A stretch of DNA of 32,961 nucleotides from Streptomyces sp. ISL-12 (GCF_018614415.1 NZ_JAGGOO010000090.1:1-32961), one strand, 5' to 3'. Numbered from the stretch's first letter, positions 9,401-15,435 are shown. Made by a program: numbers and translations. Notes: generated by a model from the letters alone, not told the origin.

Positions 9401-9465
9401 CATATCCGTGCCGCCGTGCTCGCCACGGTCGTCCCCAGCCGCAGCGCGGCCGCCTCTGCGCTCAT
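6445..9465 (-). CDS. NACHT NTPase with N-terminal helical domain and C-terminal leucine-rich repeats (bacterial NLR-like protein)
   Basis: 1006 residues from ATG 9465; a TTG at 9483 would add 6. Residues ~1-265 are helical and carry no effector I recognise. The opening (AAALRLGTTVAS then ARIWLGGKARE) resembles the NACHT N-terminal helical (NNH) type domains common in actinobacteria. The NTPase follows: Walker A GEAGSGKTT (292-300), Walker B LLLIDGVDEL (372-381), with the NACHT-typical D-G-x-D-E, sensor VVVTSRP (405-411), and the winged-helix signature FVHRTFQEYLAA (608-619). The last ~180 residues show leucine-rich repeats with a 20-23 residue period. Bacterial NACHT proteins of this build are known as anti-phage sensors; that role here is inference. 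The gene lies 78 bp behind cvnD on the same strand and shares a terminator with accE. It is probably an insertion relative to S. coelicolor. Confidence 0.92.
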   Translation of the reverse strand: MSAEAAALRLGTTVASTAARIWLGGKAREQERHLTIEELARVRVPGVKFSRSVKRQFEQIADAVFDRLEPFLEHEFRGLEESGRRAVIDAVCDTFAAADLSDEALLAADAQPAELIRRITGTVRAPVGLGEAEGSLYARLFTECVEYYVRIVRSLPVFEERAAAELLVRTSTLGGEVARILERLPDRTLFAPEGTDQDTAFRRRYLELVSESLDEVELFRRASDRAAAQVRLSVAYVSLRATGDDTAWRRTARSLPRLRADMSDWEEAAGGEGSGMRVEAALRGSARVLLRGEAGSGKTTLLRWLAVMAARGAFTGELAEWNGLTPVLVKLREYSGRTPPAPEAMLDGVAAPLTGIMPRGWVERQLDSGRALLLIDGVDELLDRERRAVRDWLRRLLSAYPGVRVVVTSRPAAAGADWLRREDFTALHLDRMTPPDLAAFVRQWHQAVRELGEELPCPVEDLPQYEQSLLASLKDRAHLQSLAGTPLLAAMVCAMHLNRGRHLPRDRMELYRSALHTLVHDRDADRNVPSAMDSPLSLGDKLILLRDLAWRLSDNNRSEIALEQAAVHVGAKLRAMRHLDPLDGEHVLRQLRDRSGLLRSPAQGRLDFVHRTFQEYLAAAEAAEEDRMGNLVGRAHLDLWRETVIMAAGHANARQREELLGGILDRAETEPRNARTLRLVAAACQETLPEVPEKLAARLDAAVAALLPARRATDPAALAAVGPSLLRWLPRSGAGLTEKAAAYTVETAALIGGEEALTVLEGYTGDDRYRVVGALTEAWSYFDAAVYADRVLSQLPLGGRTLRLTHSAQWQAVTGLASVTGLAIVYPFTRFATVGEVPSLVDLQLYQLRGEVDLRVLRRLPGLKYLALHGDVTMHHLGVFAELEHLRLLHLGLRGVSSLDGLRLGPELGLLSLWDVPETTDFAVLADCPHLTHLQVVTDMICLPRNLSAVTSLPGLALTLHGVDIAAWLSSPDFTPPKVKQLKLYDCVLPDDRSALDFPGVKVSVN

Positions 9466-9478
9466 CCCCGCCCCCCGG

Positions 9479-9490
9479 TACAACGATGTA
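9479..9490. promoter_or_regulatory. TACA-N4-TGTA inverted repeat upstream of the NACHT gene
   Basis: A 12-bp dyad (TACAACGATGTA) lies 14-25 nt upstream of the NACHT ATG, within the 78-bp gap to cvnD. It could be an operator or part of a -10 region for a private promoter. The arms are only 4 bp, so this is tentative. The alternative TTG start of the NACHT frame lies inside it. Confidence 0.25.
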
Positions 9491-9526
9491 CGGCCCCCAT
9501 CCCTCCCACAGGAGGAACGAGGGCCG
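9491..9526 (-). terminator. Interrupted hairpin between cvnD and the NACHT gene
   Basis: CGGCCC (9491-9496) pairs with GGGCCG (9521-9526), and an inner stem CCTCC/GGAGG closes a CACA loop, with a 5x5 internal loop between them. It lies 18 nt after the cvnD stop. It may end the conservon transcript, or it may be a weak attenuator that lets some transcripts reach the NACHT gene. Confidence 0.4.
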
Positions 9527-9543
9527 CAAGCGATTCGTGCCGA

Positions 9544-10125
9544 TTACCGCAGCCGCGCCATCAGCGCGTGCTCGACCAGCGTGATCAGCGCCGACTTCGC
9601 GTCCGCGCGATGCCGTGCGTCCGTCGTGATGATCGGGGTGTCCGGCCCGATCTGGAGGGCTTCCCGGACCTCGTCCGGGTTGTACGGCTGCTGCCCGTCG
9701 AAGCCGTTCAGCGCGATCACGAAAGGGAGGCCGCTGTTCTCGAAGTAGTCGACCGCCGGGAAGCAGTCCGCGAGACGGCGCGTGTCGACCAGCACGATCG
9801 CGCCGATGGCGCCGCGCACCAGGTCGTCCCACATGAACCAGAACCGGTCCTGGCCGGGCGTACCGAAGAGGTACAGGATCAGGTCCTGGTCGAGGGTGAT
9901 GCGGCCGAAGTCCATGGCGACCGTGGTGGTCGTCTTGTCGCCGGTGTGGGTGAGGTCGTCGATGCCCGCTGACGCGGATGTCATCACGGCCTCGGTGCGC
10001 AGCGGGTTGATCTCCGAGACGGCGCCGACGAACGTGGTCTTACCCACGCCGAAACCGCCGGCCACCACGATCTTCGCGGACGTGGTGGAGCGGGAAGGCC
10101 CTCCGCTAGAGCTTGCGAAGTCCAC
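9544..10125 (-). CDS. cvnD2: CvnD, small Ras/MglA-like GTPase of the first conservon (S. coelicolor Cvn2 position)
   Basis: 193 residues. The P-loop is GGFGVGKTT (23-31); the second G region contains TSASAGIDD; the G3 region reads FGTPGQDRF (88-95 area) instead of D-x-x-G; the G4 motif is NGFD (140-143) instead of NKxD, as is usual in conservon GTPases. From residue 15 on it differs from the second CvnD in this window at only two positions (Ile/Val at 110 and 137). Conservon GTPases are thought to form membrane-associated complexes with CvnA-C that act like G-protein-coupled systems. GTG 10125 overlaps the end of cvnC by 20 nt, implying translational coupling. Last conservon gene before the NACHT gene. 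Confidence 0.95.
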   Translation of the reverse strand: MDFASSSGGPSRSTTSAKIVVAGGFGVGKTTFVGAVSEINPLRTEAVMTSASAGIDDLTHTGDKTTTTVAMDFGRITLDQDLILYLFGTPGQDRFWFMWDDLVRGAIGAIVLVDTRRLADCFPAVDYFENSGLPFVIALNGFDGQQPYNPDEVREALQIGPDTPIITTDARHRADAKSALITLVEHALMARLR

Positions 10126-10675
10126 TGAGCACCCTTTCGAGCAGTGTCACGTCTGGCTGGCCGCCGGCGTTGTCGTCGCCGCCGGGCTGATGGATGGCGA
10201 CCAGGCCCGCCTCCGCCAAGTCGGCGACGAGAATCCTGGCCACGCCGAGAGGGATGGTCAGCAGGGCCGAGATCTCGGCCACCGACTTGATCTCCCGGCA
10301 GAGTTGGCAGATCCGCTGATGCTCGGGCAACTGGCCCTGCATCTGGTGCGGCTGCGCGGTGGTGTGCACCAGCGCCTCGATGGCGAGCTGGTACCGCGGG
10401 CGGGTCCGGCCGCCGGTCATGGCGTACGGACGCACCAGGGGGTTGTTCGACGCCCCGGCGGGCGCGGGCTCAGGGGTGCGGCGCTGCGGCTGCACGGGCT
10501 GGATGCGCGGGGCCTGCGGCTGGTCGTACGGCGAAGGGCCGGGGCCCTGCGGCGCGTACGGCTGCTGGTGGCTGGGCGCGGAGGGGAAGCCGTACGGGTG
10601 CGCACCGTCGCCGTGGCCCTGTGCGGGGCCGTACGACCAGTTGCCCGAAGACGGACTGCCTGGGGGTGTTGCCAC
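10106..10675 (-). CDS. cvnC2: CvnC, DUF742 winged-helix-like protein of the first conservon
   Basis: 189 residues. Residues 1-78 are a proline-, glycine- and glutamine-rich, probably disordered extension. The DUF742 domain starts at PLVRPYAMTGGRTRP (79-93) and contains the helical segment LPEHQRICQLCREI, and GVARILVADLAEAGLV. The latter resembles the recognition part of a multiple-drug-resistance-type winged helix, though the family is believed to act in protein contacts. The extension is 57 residues longer than in the second CvnC of this window. GTG 10675 is preceded by GGAGGAG. The 3' end overlaps cvnD by 20 nt. It belongs to the cvnA-B-C-D operon. Confidence 0.93.
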   Translation of the reverse strand: MATPPGSPSSGNWSYGPAQGHGDGAHPYGFPSAPSHQQPYAPQGPGPSPYDQPQAPRIQPVQPQRRTPEPAPAGASNNPLVRPYAMTGGRTRPRYQLAIEALVHTTAQPHQMQGQLPEHQRICQLCREIKSVAEISALLTIPLGVARILVADLAEAGLVAIHQPGGDDNAGGQPDVTLLERVLSGLRKL

Positions 10676-10719
10676 TTTCTCCTCCTCCGACTGTGCCTGG
10701 CACCCATCACTGTGGAGCC

Positions 10720-10749
10720 GCGTCCCGAAACCTTACGGCCACGGGACGC
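10720..10749 (-). other. Hairpin in the cvnB-cvnC intergenic gap of the first conservon
   Basis: GCGTCCCG (10720-10727) and CGGGACGC (10742-10749) form 8-bp arms around a 14-nt loop, in the 94-bp gap between cvnB and cvnC. It may protect or process the operon mRNA, or may reduce read-through. The second conservon has a comparable 111-bp gap at the same place, but I did not find an equivalent hairpin there. Confidence 0.35.
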
Positions 10750-10769
10750 CAAAACGCACCGTCTGCCCG

Positions 10770-11192
10770 TTAGTTGAGAAGGCTCCCCTGAAGCTCGGCG
10801 CGCAGGTCCGGCGTCAGGACCGTACCGGCTCGGTCGACGAGAAGGGCCATCTCGTACCCAATGAGACCGATGTCCGCTTCCGGGTGTGCGAGAACCGCGA
10901 GGGAGGAACCGTCGGAGATGGACATGATGAAGAGGAATCCCCGCTCCATCTCCACAACCGTCTGGTTCACATGGCCGCCCTCGAAGATGCGCGAGGCACC
11001 CGCGGTCAGCGAGGTCAGACCGGAGGCGACGGCCGCGAGCTGGTCGGCGCGGTCGCGCGGGAAACCTTCGGACATCGCCAGAAGGAGTCCGTCGGCGGAG
11101 ACCACCACCGTGTGGGACACCCCCGGGGTGTTGTCCACGAAGTTGGTGATCAACCAGTTCAGGTTCTGTGCCGCCTGGCTCATCGGGCTCAC
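10770..11192 (-). CDS. cvnB2: CvnB, roadblock/LC7 domain protein of the first conservon
   Basis: 140 residues, a single roadblock/LC7 fold: LNWLITNFVDNTPGVSHTVV (first helix and strand), SADGLLLAMSEGF, then the long helix ADQLAAVASGLTSLTAGAS and the second sheet TVVEMERGFLFIMSIS. Roadblock proteins pair with MglA-like GTPases, here CvnD, as regulators. GTG 11192 is chosen because GGAG in the end of cvnA lies 7 nt upstream; ATG 11183 (MSQAAQ) is the alternative but is too far from that site. One nucleotide separates the cvnA stop from this start, so translation is probably coupled. It differs from the second CvnB at eight positions. Confidence 0.94.
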   Translation of the reverse strand: MSPMSQAAQNLNWLITNFVDNTPGVSHTVVVSADGLLLAMSEGFPRDRADQLAAVASGLTSLTAGASRIFEGGHVNQTVVEMERGFLFIMSISDGSSLAVLAHPEADIGLIGYEMALLVDRAGTVLTPDLRAELQGSLLN

Positions 11193-11193
11193 A

Positions 11194-14100
11194 CTAACGC
11201 TCCTGGTCGTAGGTGCTGTCAGGACCACTGTGGTGAGACCCAGTGGCCTGGCCGTTGTTCGTTTCACTGCCCGCGCTGCGGCCTCGTTCGACACCGCGGC
11301 GCAGGTTGCTCAGCCTGCCCCGGACATCCTCCGGGGCACGGGAGACCTGGGGGCCTCCCTGGGGGGTGCTCTCAGCGGCGCCCTCGACCAGGTTGGCCTT
11401 GGGTACCCGCCGGGGCAGACCGGAGGAGGTCACTCCGCCCGCCTTCGGCTTCTTCAGCTGGGAAGCCTGCTGCCAGCGCTCGTCGTTGGCCGACCGCCAG
11501 GAGCCCTCGCCGCTGTCCCCGCCGTTGCCCTCCGGAGTGGGCTCCGGAGCTGCTCGGTGCGCGCCGCCCGCGGCGGCACCGCGGCGCGGGAGCCCGGCGT
11601 CGGTCAGGTCGTGGACGGCGGACGGGGCCGGTCCCGGACGCTCGAAGCCTACGCGCTCGGATTCGCCCGCGTCAGCGGCCTGCGCGGCCTGCGCGGCCTG
11701 CGCGGCCTGCGCGGCCTGCGCGGCCTGCGCGGCCTGCGCGGCGGCCGTGTCCGCAGGGTACTGGGCCGGGTAGCCGTTCTGGTAGCCGTCCTGCCGAGGC
11801 CAGTCGTCCTGGGCCCCGCCGCCCGGCACGGGACGCTCCGGCAGACCGGCCTCGGTGTACCCGTTCTGCGGGTAGCCGCCGTCGCCGGCGGGGGAGTAGG
11901 CGTCGCCCTGCGGCAGGCCGCCGTTCGGCGCGTAGTACTGCTCGTCGTACGCCTGCTGCCCGGGTGCCTCGTACGCGGCCTGCTCCTGGCCGGGGTACGG
12001 CGCCTGCTGGTCGTACCCCTGGCCGTACCCCTGGCCGTAGCCCTGGCCGTAGCCGGACTGGCCGGCGAACGGGTCCTGGTACGGGGCCGCCTGGCCGTCG
12101 GCGGCCGGGTCCTCCGTGCCGGGCGGGGTCTGGGACTCCAGCGCGGCGCGGCGCTCCTCGCGCATCAGGGAGCGGCCGACCGGGTCCAGCTCGCGGATGT
12201 CGTCGGGGACCTCCGCGTACCGGGTGTCGTCGAAGCCAAGCTCAGCGGCGGTGCGCAGGGGCGGCTGCTGGGCGAAGTTCTCGCCCTGGAACTGCTGCTC
12301 GGGGATGATCTGCGAGACGGTGAAGTCGTCGCGCCGCACCGGGCTCTCGCCGCCGCCGCCGTGCGTGATGGCGTCCGGGAGCATGACCAGCGAGGTGGTG
12401 CCGGCCTGCTCGCCGGAGGGGCGCAGCTGGACCCGGATGCCGTGCCGGTCGGAGAGCCGGCCGACCACGAACAGGCCCATGCGCTGCGAGATCGCGGCGT
12501 CCACGGTGGGCGGGTTGGCCAGCTTGTGGTTGATGTCCGCGAAGTCCTCGGCGGTCAGGCCGATGCCCTTGTCGTGGATCTCGACCATCACGCGGCCGTC
12601 GGGCAGCCGGGTCGCGGTGACGCGGACCTTGGTCTGCGGGGAGGAGAACGTGGTGGCGTTCTCGAGCAGCTCGGCGAGCAGGTGCACGAGGTCGGTGACG
12701 GCGCGGCCGTGGATCTCGGCCTCCGGTACGCCGGACAGCTCGATGCGCTCGTACTGCTCCACCTCGGAGGAGGCGGCGCGCAGCACGTCGACCAGCGGGA
12801 CCGGCTGGTCCCAGCGGCGGCCGGGCTCCTCGCCGGCGAGGACCAGGAGGTTCTCGCCGTTGCGGCGCATGCGGGTGGCCAGGTGGTCCAGGCGGAAGAG
12901 GCTCTCCAGCTGGTCCGGGTCGGCCTCGTTGTTCTCCAGGTCGGTGATCAGGGCCAGCTGGCCCTCGATCAGCGACTGGTTGCGGCGCGAGAGGTTGGTG
13001 AAGATCGCGTTGATGTTGCCCCGCAGCAGGGCCTGCTCGGAGGCGAGCCGGACCGCCTCGCGGTGCACCTGGTCGAAGGCGCGGGCGACCTCGCCGATCT
13101 CGTCGGTGGTGGTGATCGGGATCGGGCTGACCCGGGTGTCGACCCGGCCGGGGTCGGTGCGGGAGAGCTGGTCGACCAGGCTCGGCAGCCGCTGCTCGGC
13201 GACGCCGAACGCGGCGTTGCGCAGCTGCCGCATGTTGCGGCTCATCTGGCGGGCGACCATGCCGGCCAGGATGAACGCGGCGAGCAGCGCGATGACCACG
13301 GCGGCGCCGGTGACGTAGGTGTCCCGCGCGGCGTCGTCGGCTATCGCGGACGCCTCGCTCACGGCCTTGTCTGCCATGTCCGACTCGATCGCGCGGTAGG
13401 CGTCGAACTTCAGGGTGGTGACCGCCCACCAGTTGGCCGGCGTGATGCCCTGCTGGGCCAGGGACGCCCGGGCGCTGGTGTCGGTGGAGGACAGCTGGGC
13501 CAGCTCGGAGACCATCGTGGTCGGGTTGGCCGGCGGTGCCACGTAGTCGGGGTCCCCGGCCGCGGCCTCCTTGGCCAGGGCCGCGCCGTCCGTCTTGATC
13601 TTCGCCTCGGCGTCTTCCAGCTTCTTGGCGTCCGCCTCGGTGCCGCCGCCGAGGTACTCCTCGACGGCTATGCCCTCCAGGTAGGCGTACGAGGAGAGGG
13701 CGACGCGCTGGCTGGCCAGGTGGCTGGGCTCAGGGCCCGGCTTGGTCAGCATGTGCATGCCGATGGAGCGTTCCAGCGAGAGGGACGCCTTCGTCAGGCC
13801 GATCGCGTAGACGGCCCGGCCGTAGGAGGTGATGTTGCCGGTGCCCAGCCCGAGTTCGTTGGCGAACGACATCAGCGGGTGGGCGATCTGGACGTACCCC
13901 TCCTCGGTCTCCACGCCCTTGAGCGCGGAGGTGTAGGCGGCGGTACGCAGCGTCGGGAGGTTGGGTTCCACCTCCCGGAACTGTTGCAGCCGGCGTTCCA
14001 GGCCGTCCTTGGCGGGCATGTTCCGGGCCGCCTCGTCGAAGGCGTCGGCGGCCCGGTCGGTGGCCTTGCGCGCCTTGACGACGCTCTCGTCGTCGTCCTT

Positions 14101-14454
14101 GCCCTGGAGCAGCGGGGCGGCGGAGATGTCCCGCTCGTTGTAGAGGGCGTCGGCGTAGGTGAGGGACGCCCGCACCAGCTTGGCGGTGGACTCGGCGTCC
14201 TCGGCGTCCTGCCAGGTGTCCAGGGAGCCCTTCACCTGGAAGCCGCCCATGACGAGGCCGACCAGTACGGGTATGAGCAGGATCGCGTTGAGGCGCGTGC
14301 GCACCCGCCAGTTGCGCGGCGACAGACGCCCGCCGCTGGGCTCGGGGGCGGCCTTGGACTGCGGACCGGGCACGGGAGCGGGCGCCGCTGCACGCGGCGG
14401 CGGGGTGAAGTTGCCCCGGGCCGACGGCTCGGGACTGTTCTTGCTTCGCCTCAC
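11194..14454 (-). CDS. cvnA2: CvnA, membrane sensor histidine-kinase-like protein of the first conservon
   Basis: 1086 residues. A Pro/Ala-rich cytoplasmic start is followed by TM1 (~56-73). The extracellular sensor (~75-378) is helical and related to nitrate/nitrite-sensing (NIT) domains (ALYNERDISAAPLL). TM2 (~380-400) leads to a HAMP-like linker, the dimerisation segment with His524 (RLDHLATRMRRN), and a HATPase domain with N-box ELLENATTF (595-603), DKGIGL (628-633) and QRMGLFVVGRL (657-667). Residues ~700-1086 are a low-complexity tail with GYGQ and AQA tandem repeats. CvnA proteins resemble kinases, but phosphotransfer has not been shown to be their main activity. GTG 14454 has GAGAGG 11 nt upstream. 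First gene of the operon; a 405-bp control region precedes it. Confidence 0.95.
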   Translation of the reverse strand: MRRSKNSPEPSARGNFTPPPRAAAPAPVPGPQSKAAPEPSGGRLSPRNWRVRTRLNAILLIPVLVGLVMGGFQVKGSLDTWQDAEDAESTAKLVRASLTYADALYNERDISAAPLLQGKDDDESVVKARKATDRAADAFDEAARNMPAKDGLERRLQQFREVEPNLPTLRTAAYTSALKGVETEEGYVQIAHPLMSFANELGLGTGNITSYGRAVYAIGLTKASLSLERSIGMHMLTKPGPEPSHLASQRVALSSYAYLEGIAVEEYLGGGTEADAKKLEDAEAKIKTDGAALAKEAAAGDPDYVAPPANPTTMVSELAQLSSTDTSARASLAQQGITPANWWAVTTLKFDAYRAIESDMADKAVSEASAIADDAARDTYVTGAAVVIALLAAFILAGMVARQMSRNMRQLRNAAFGVAEQRLPSLVDQLSRTDPGRVDTRVSPIPITTTDEIGEVARAFDQVHREAVRLASEQALLRGNINAIFTNLSRRNQSLIEGQLALITDLENNEADPDQLESLFRLDHLATRMRRNGENLLVLAGEEPGRRWDQPVPLVDVLRAASSEVEQYERIELSGVPEAEIHGRAVTDLVHLLAELLENATTFSSPQTKVRVTATRLPDGRVMVEIHDKGIGLTAEDFADINHKLANPPTVDAAISQRMGLFVVGRLSDRHGIRVQLRPSGEQAGTTSLVMLPDAITHGGGGESPVRRDDFTVSQIIPEQQFQGENFAQQPPLRTAAELGFDDTRYAEVPDDIRELDPVGRSLMREERRAALESQTPPGTEDPAADGQAAPYQDPFAGQSGYGQGYGQGYGQGYDQQAPYPGQEQAAYEAPGQQAYDEQYYAPNGGLPQGDAYSPAGDGGYPQNGYTEAGLPERPVPGGGAQDDWPRQDGYQNGYPAQYPADTAAAQAAQAAQAAQAAQAAQAAQAADAGESERVGFERPGPAPSAVHDLTDAGLPRRGAAAGGAHRAAPEPTPEGNGGDSGEGSWRSANDERWQQASQLKKPKAGGVTSSGLPRRVPKANLVEGAAESTPQGGPQVSRAPEDVRGRLSNLRRGVERGRSAGSETNNGQATGSHHSGPDSTYDQER
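11675..11737 (-). repeat. Seven tandem copies of a 9-bp unit in the cvnA tail (Ala-Gln-Ala)
   Basis: GCGGCCTGC (plus strand) is repeated seven times without interruption, from 11675 to 11737. In the cvnA frame this encodes a run of Ala-Ala-Gln triplets. Because the unit is a multiple of three and copies are identical, copy number can change by slippage without breaking the frame. Confidence 0.97.
12007..12054 (-). repeat. Four tandem 12-bp units in the cvnA tail (Gly-Tyr-Gly-Gln)
   Basis: Four head-to-tail 12-bp units (CTGGCCGTACCC type, with single-base variants) encode GYGQ three times and GYDQ once. They lie in the disordered, tyrosine- and glutamine-rich tail of the first CvnA. Confidence 0.9.
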
Positions 14455-14523
14455 TCGACCAACAACCTCTCGGCGGTCGGCACCTGTGTCGTGCCGCAGT
14501 GTCTCAGAGCCCAGGACGTCACC

Positions 14524-14553
14524 TACTCATCACGTACGTATTACTGATGAGTA
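14524..14553. promoter_or_regulatory. 30-bp inverted repeat upstream of the first cvnA
   Basis: TACTCATCA (14524-14532) is repeated in perfect reverse complement, TGATGAGTA (14545-14553), around a 12-nt spacer containing ACGTACGT. It lies 70-99 nt upstream of the cvnA start. The arms and spacing suit a dimeric repressor site; an mRNA hairpin is also possible. Confidence 0.55.
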
Positions 14554-14627
14554 TGTCTTTGACCACCGGGCAGTTCTGGCATTCCAGCACGGCGACCAGC
14601 GCTCTTCCAAACACTGTGACGAGAGGA

Positions 14628-14642
14628 TTACATGTGATGTAA
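14628..14642. promoter_or_regulatory. Perfect 15-bp palindrome TTACAT-GTG-ATGTAA upstream of the first cvnA
   Basis: Six-base arms with a 3-nt centre, in an AT-rich patch of a GC-rich genome, 174-188 nt upstream of the cvnA start. The form suits a GntR- or TetR-type operator. The regulator is unknown. Confidence 0.5.
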
Positions 14643-14774
14643 GCCCCAGATAAAACGGTCATAAAGAGCGAGGGGCGTCAAATGACGGGCCGATCGTGCG
14701 CACAGCGGCACCAAATGTGCGCGACGCGTGGCGGCACCACCCGATTCCTCTGCCGAAACGTTATGAACACCGGA

Positions 14775-14802
14775 GCCGGCCGTGTCCAAGGACACAGCCG
14801 GC
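14775..14802 (-). terminator. Hairpin terminator after the second conservon's cvnD
   Basis: GCCGGC-C-GTGTCC (14775-14787) pairs with GGACAC-A-GCCGGC (14790-14802), with a single C/A mismatch and a tight loop. It starts 57 nt after the cvnD stop on the minus strand, ahead of the next conservon. Confidence 0.75.
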
Positions 14803-14859
14803 TTCCCGGTGCCCACGGCAACTTCCGTGTGCCGTTGTCTACTTGTGTCTGCTTGATCG

Positions 14860-15435
14860 CTACCGCAGCCGTGCCATCAGCGCGTGCTCGACCAGCGTGA
14901 TCAGCGCGCTCTTGGCGTCGGCCCGGTGGCGGGCGTCGGTGGTGATGATCGGGGTGTCCGGCCCGATCTGCAGCGCCTCGCGGACCTCGTCCGGGTTGTA
15001 CGGCTGCTGCCCGTCGAAGCCGTTGAGCGCCACGACGAAGGGAAGGCCGCTGTTCTCGAAGTAGTCGACCGCCGGGAAGCAGTCCGCGAGACGGCGCGTG
15101 TCGACCAGCACGACCGCGCCGATGGCGCCGCGCACCAGGTCGTCCCACATGAACCAGAACCGGTCCTGGCCCGGCGTACCGAAGAGGTACAGGATCAGGT
15201 CCTGGTCCAGGGTGATGCGGCCGAAGTCCATGGCGACCGTGGTGGTCGTCTTGTCCCCGGTGTGGGTCAGGTCGTCGATGCCCGCCGACGCGGACGTCAT
15301 GACGGCCTCGGTGCGCAGCGGGTTGATCTCCGAGACGGCGCCGACGAACGTGGTCTTGCCCACGCCGAAACCGCCGGCCACCACGATCTTGGCGGAGGTC
15401 GTCGCCCGACCCCCGTCAGAGCTTGCGAAGTCCAC
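14860..15435 (-). CDS. cvnD1: CvnD, small Ras/MglA-like GTPase of the second conservon (S. coelicolor Cvn1 position)
   Basis: 191 residues. It carries the same motifs as the other CvnD: GGFGVGKTT P-loop, FGTPGQDRF in place of the G3 D-x-x-G, and NGFD in place of NKxD. Apart from a 2-residue shorter, slightly different N-terminus, it differs from its paralogue only by Val at two Ile positions. Long runs of the gene are also identical at the DNA level. GTG 15435 lies inside the end of cvnC (20-nt overlap, same as in the other conservon). A hairpin follows 57 nt after its stop. It should cycle between GDP and GTP under CvnB/CvnC control. Confidence 0.95.
   Translation of the reverse strand: MDFASSDGGRATTSAKIVVAGGFGVGKTTFVGAVSEINPLRTEAVMTSASAGIDDLTHTGDKTTTTVAMDFGRITLDQDLILYLFGTPGQDRFWFMWDDLVRGAIGAVVLVDTRRLADCFPAVDYFENSGLPFVVALNGFDGQQPYNPDEVREALQIGPDTPIITTDARHRADAKSALITLVEHALMARLR

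Larger units (their letters stand above)
14455..14859. other. 405-bp gap between the two conservons: terminator and control region
   Basis: No gene is seen. On the minus strand the order is: end of the second cvnD, hairpin terminator (14775-14802), AT-richer stretch, perfect palindrome (14628-14642), 30-bp inverted repeat (14524-14553), then the cvnA start at 14454. A TTGACG at 14676-14681 (minus) could be a -35 element, but no convincing -10 follows at 17-18 nt. Confidence 0.6.

Noticed and set aside
6445..9465. NACHT gene as an STAND-type regulator such as AfsR
   Set aside because: There is no N-terminal winged-helix/BTAD region or C-terminal TPR array; the fold order is helical domain, NACHT, LRR.
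11675..11737. Possible CRISPR array
   Set aside because: Units are 9 bp and contiguous without spacers, and they lie in frame within cvnA.
10861..14547. A 1228-codon open frame on the plus strand with LRGLRGLRG repeats
   Set aside because: The leucine-rich look comes from the reverse reading of the 9-bp AQA array of cvnA; no family pattern otherwise.
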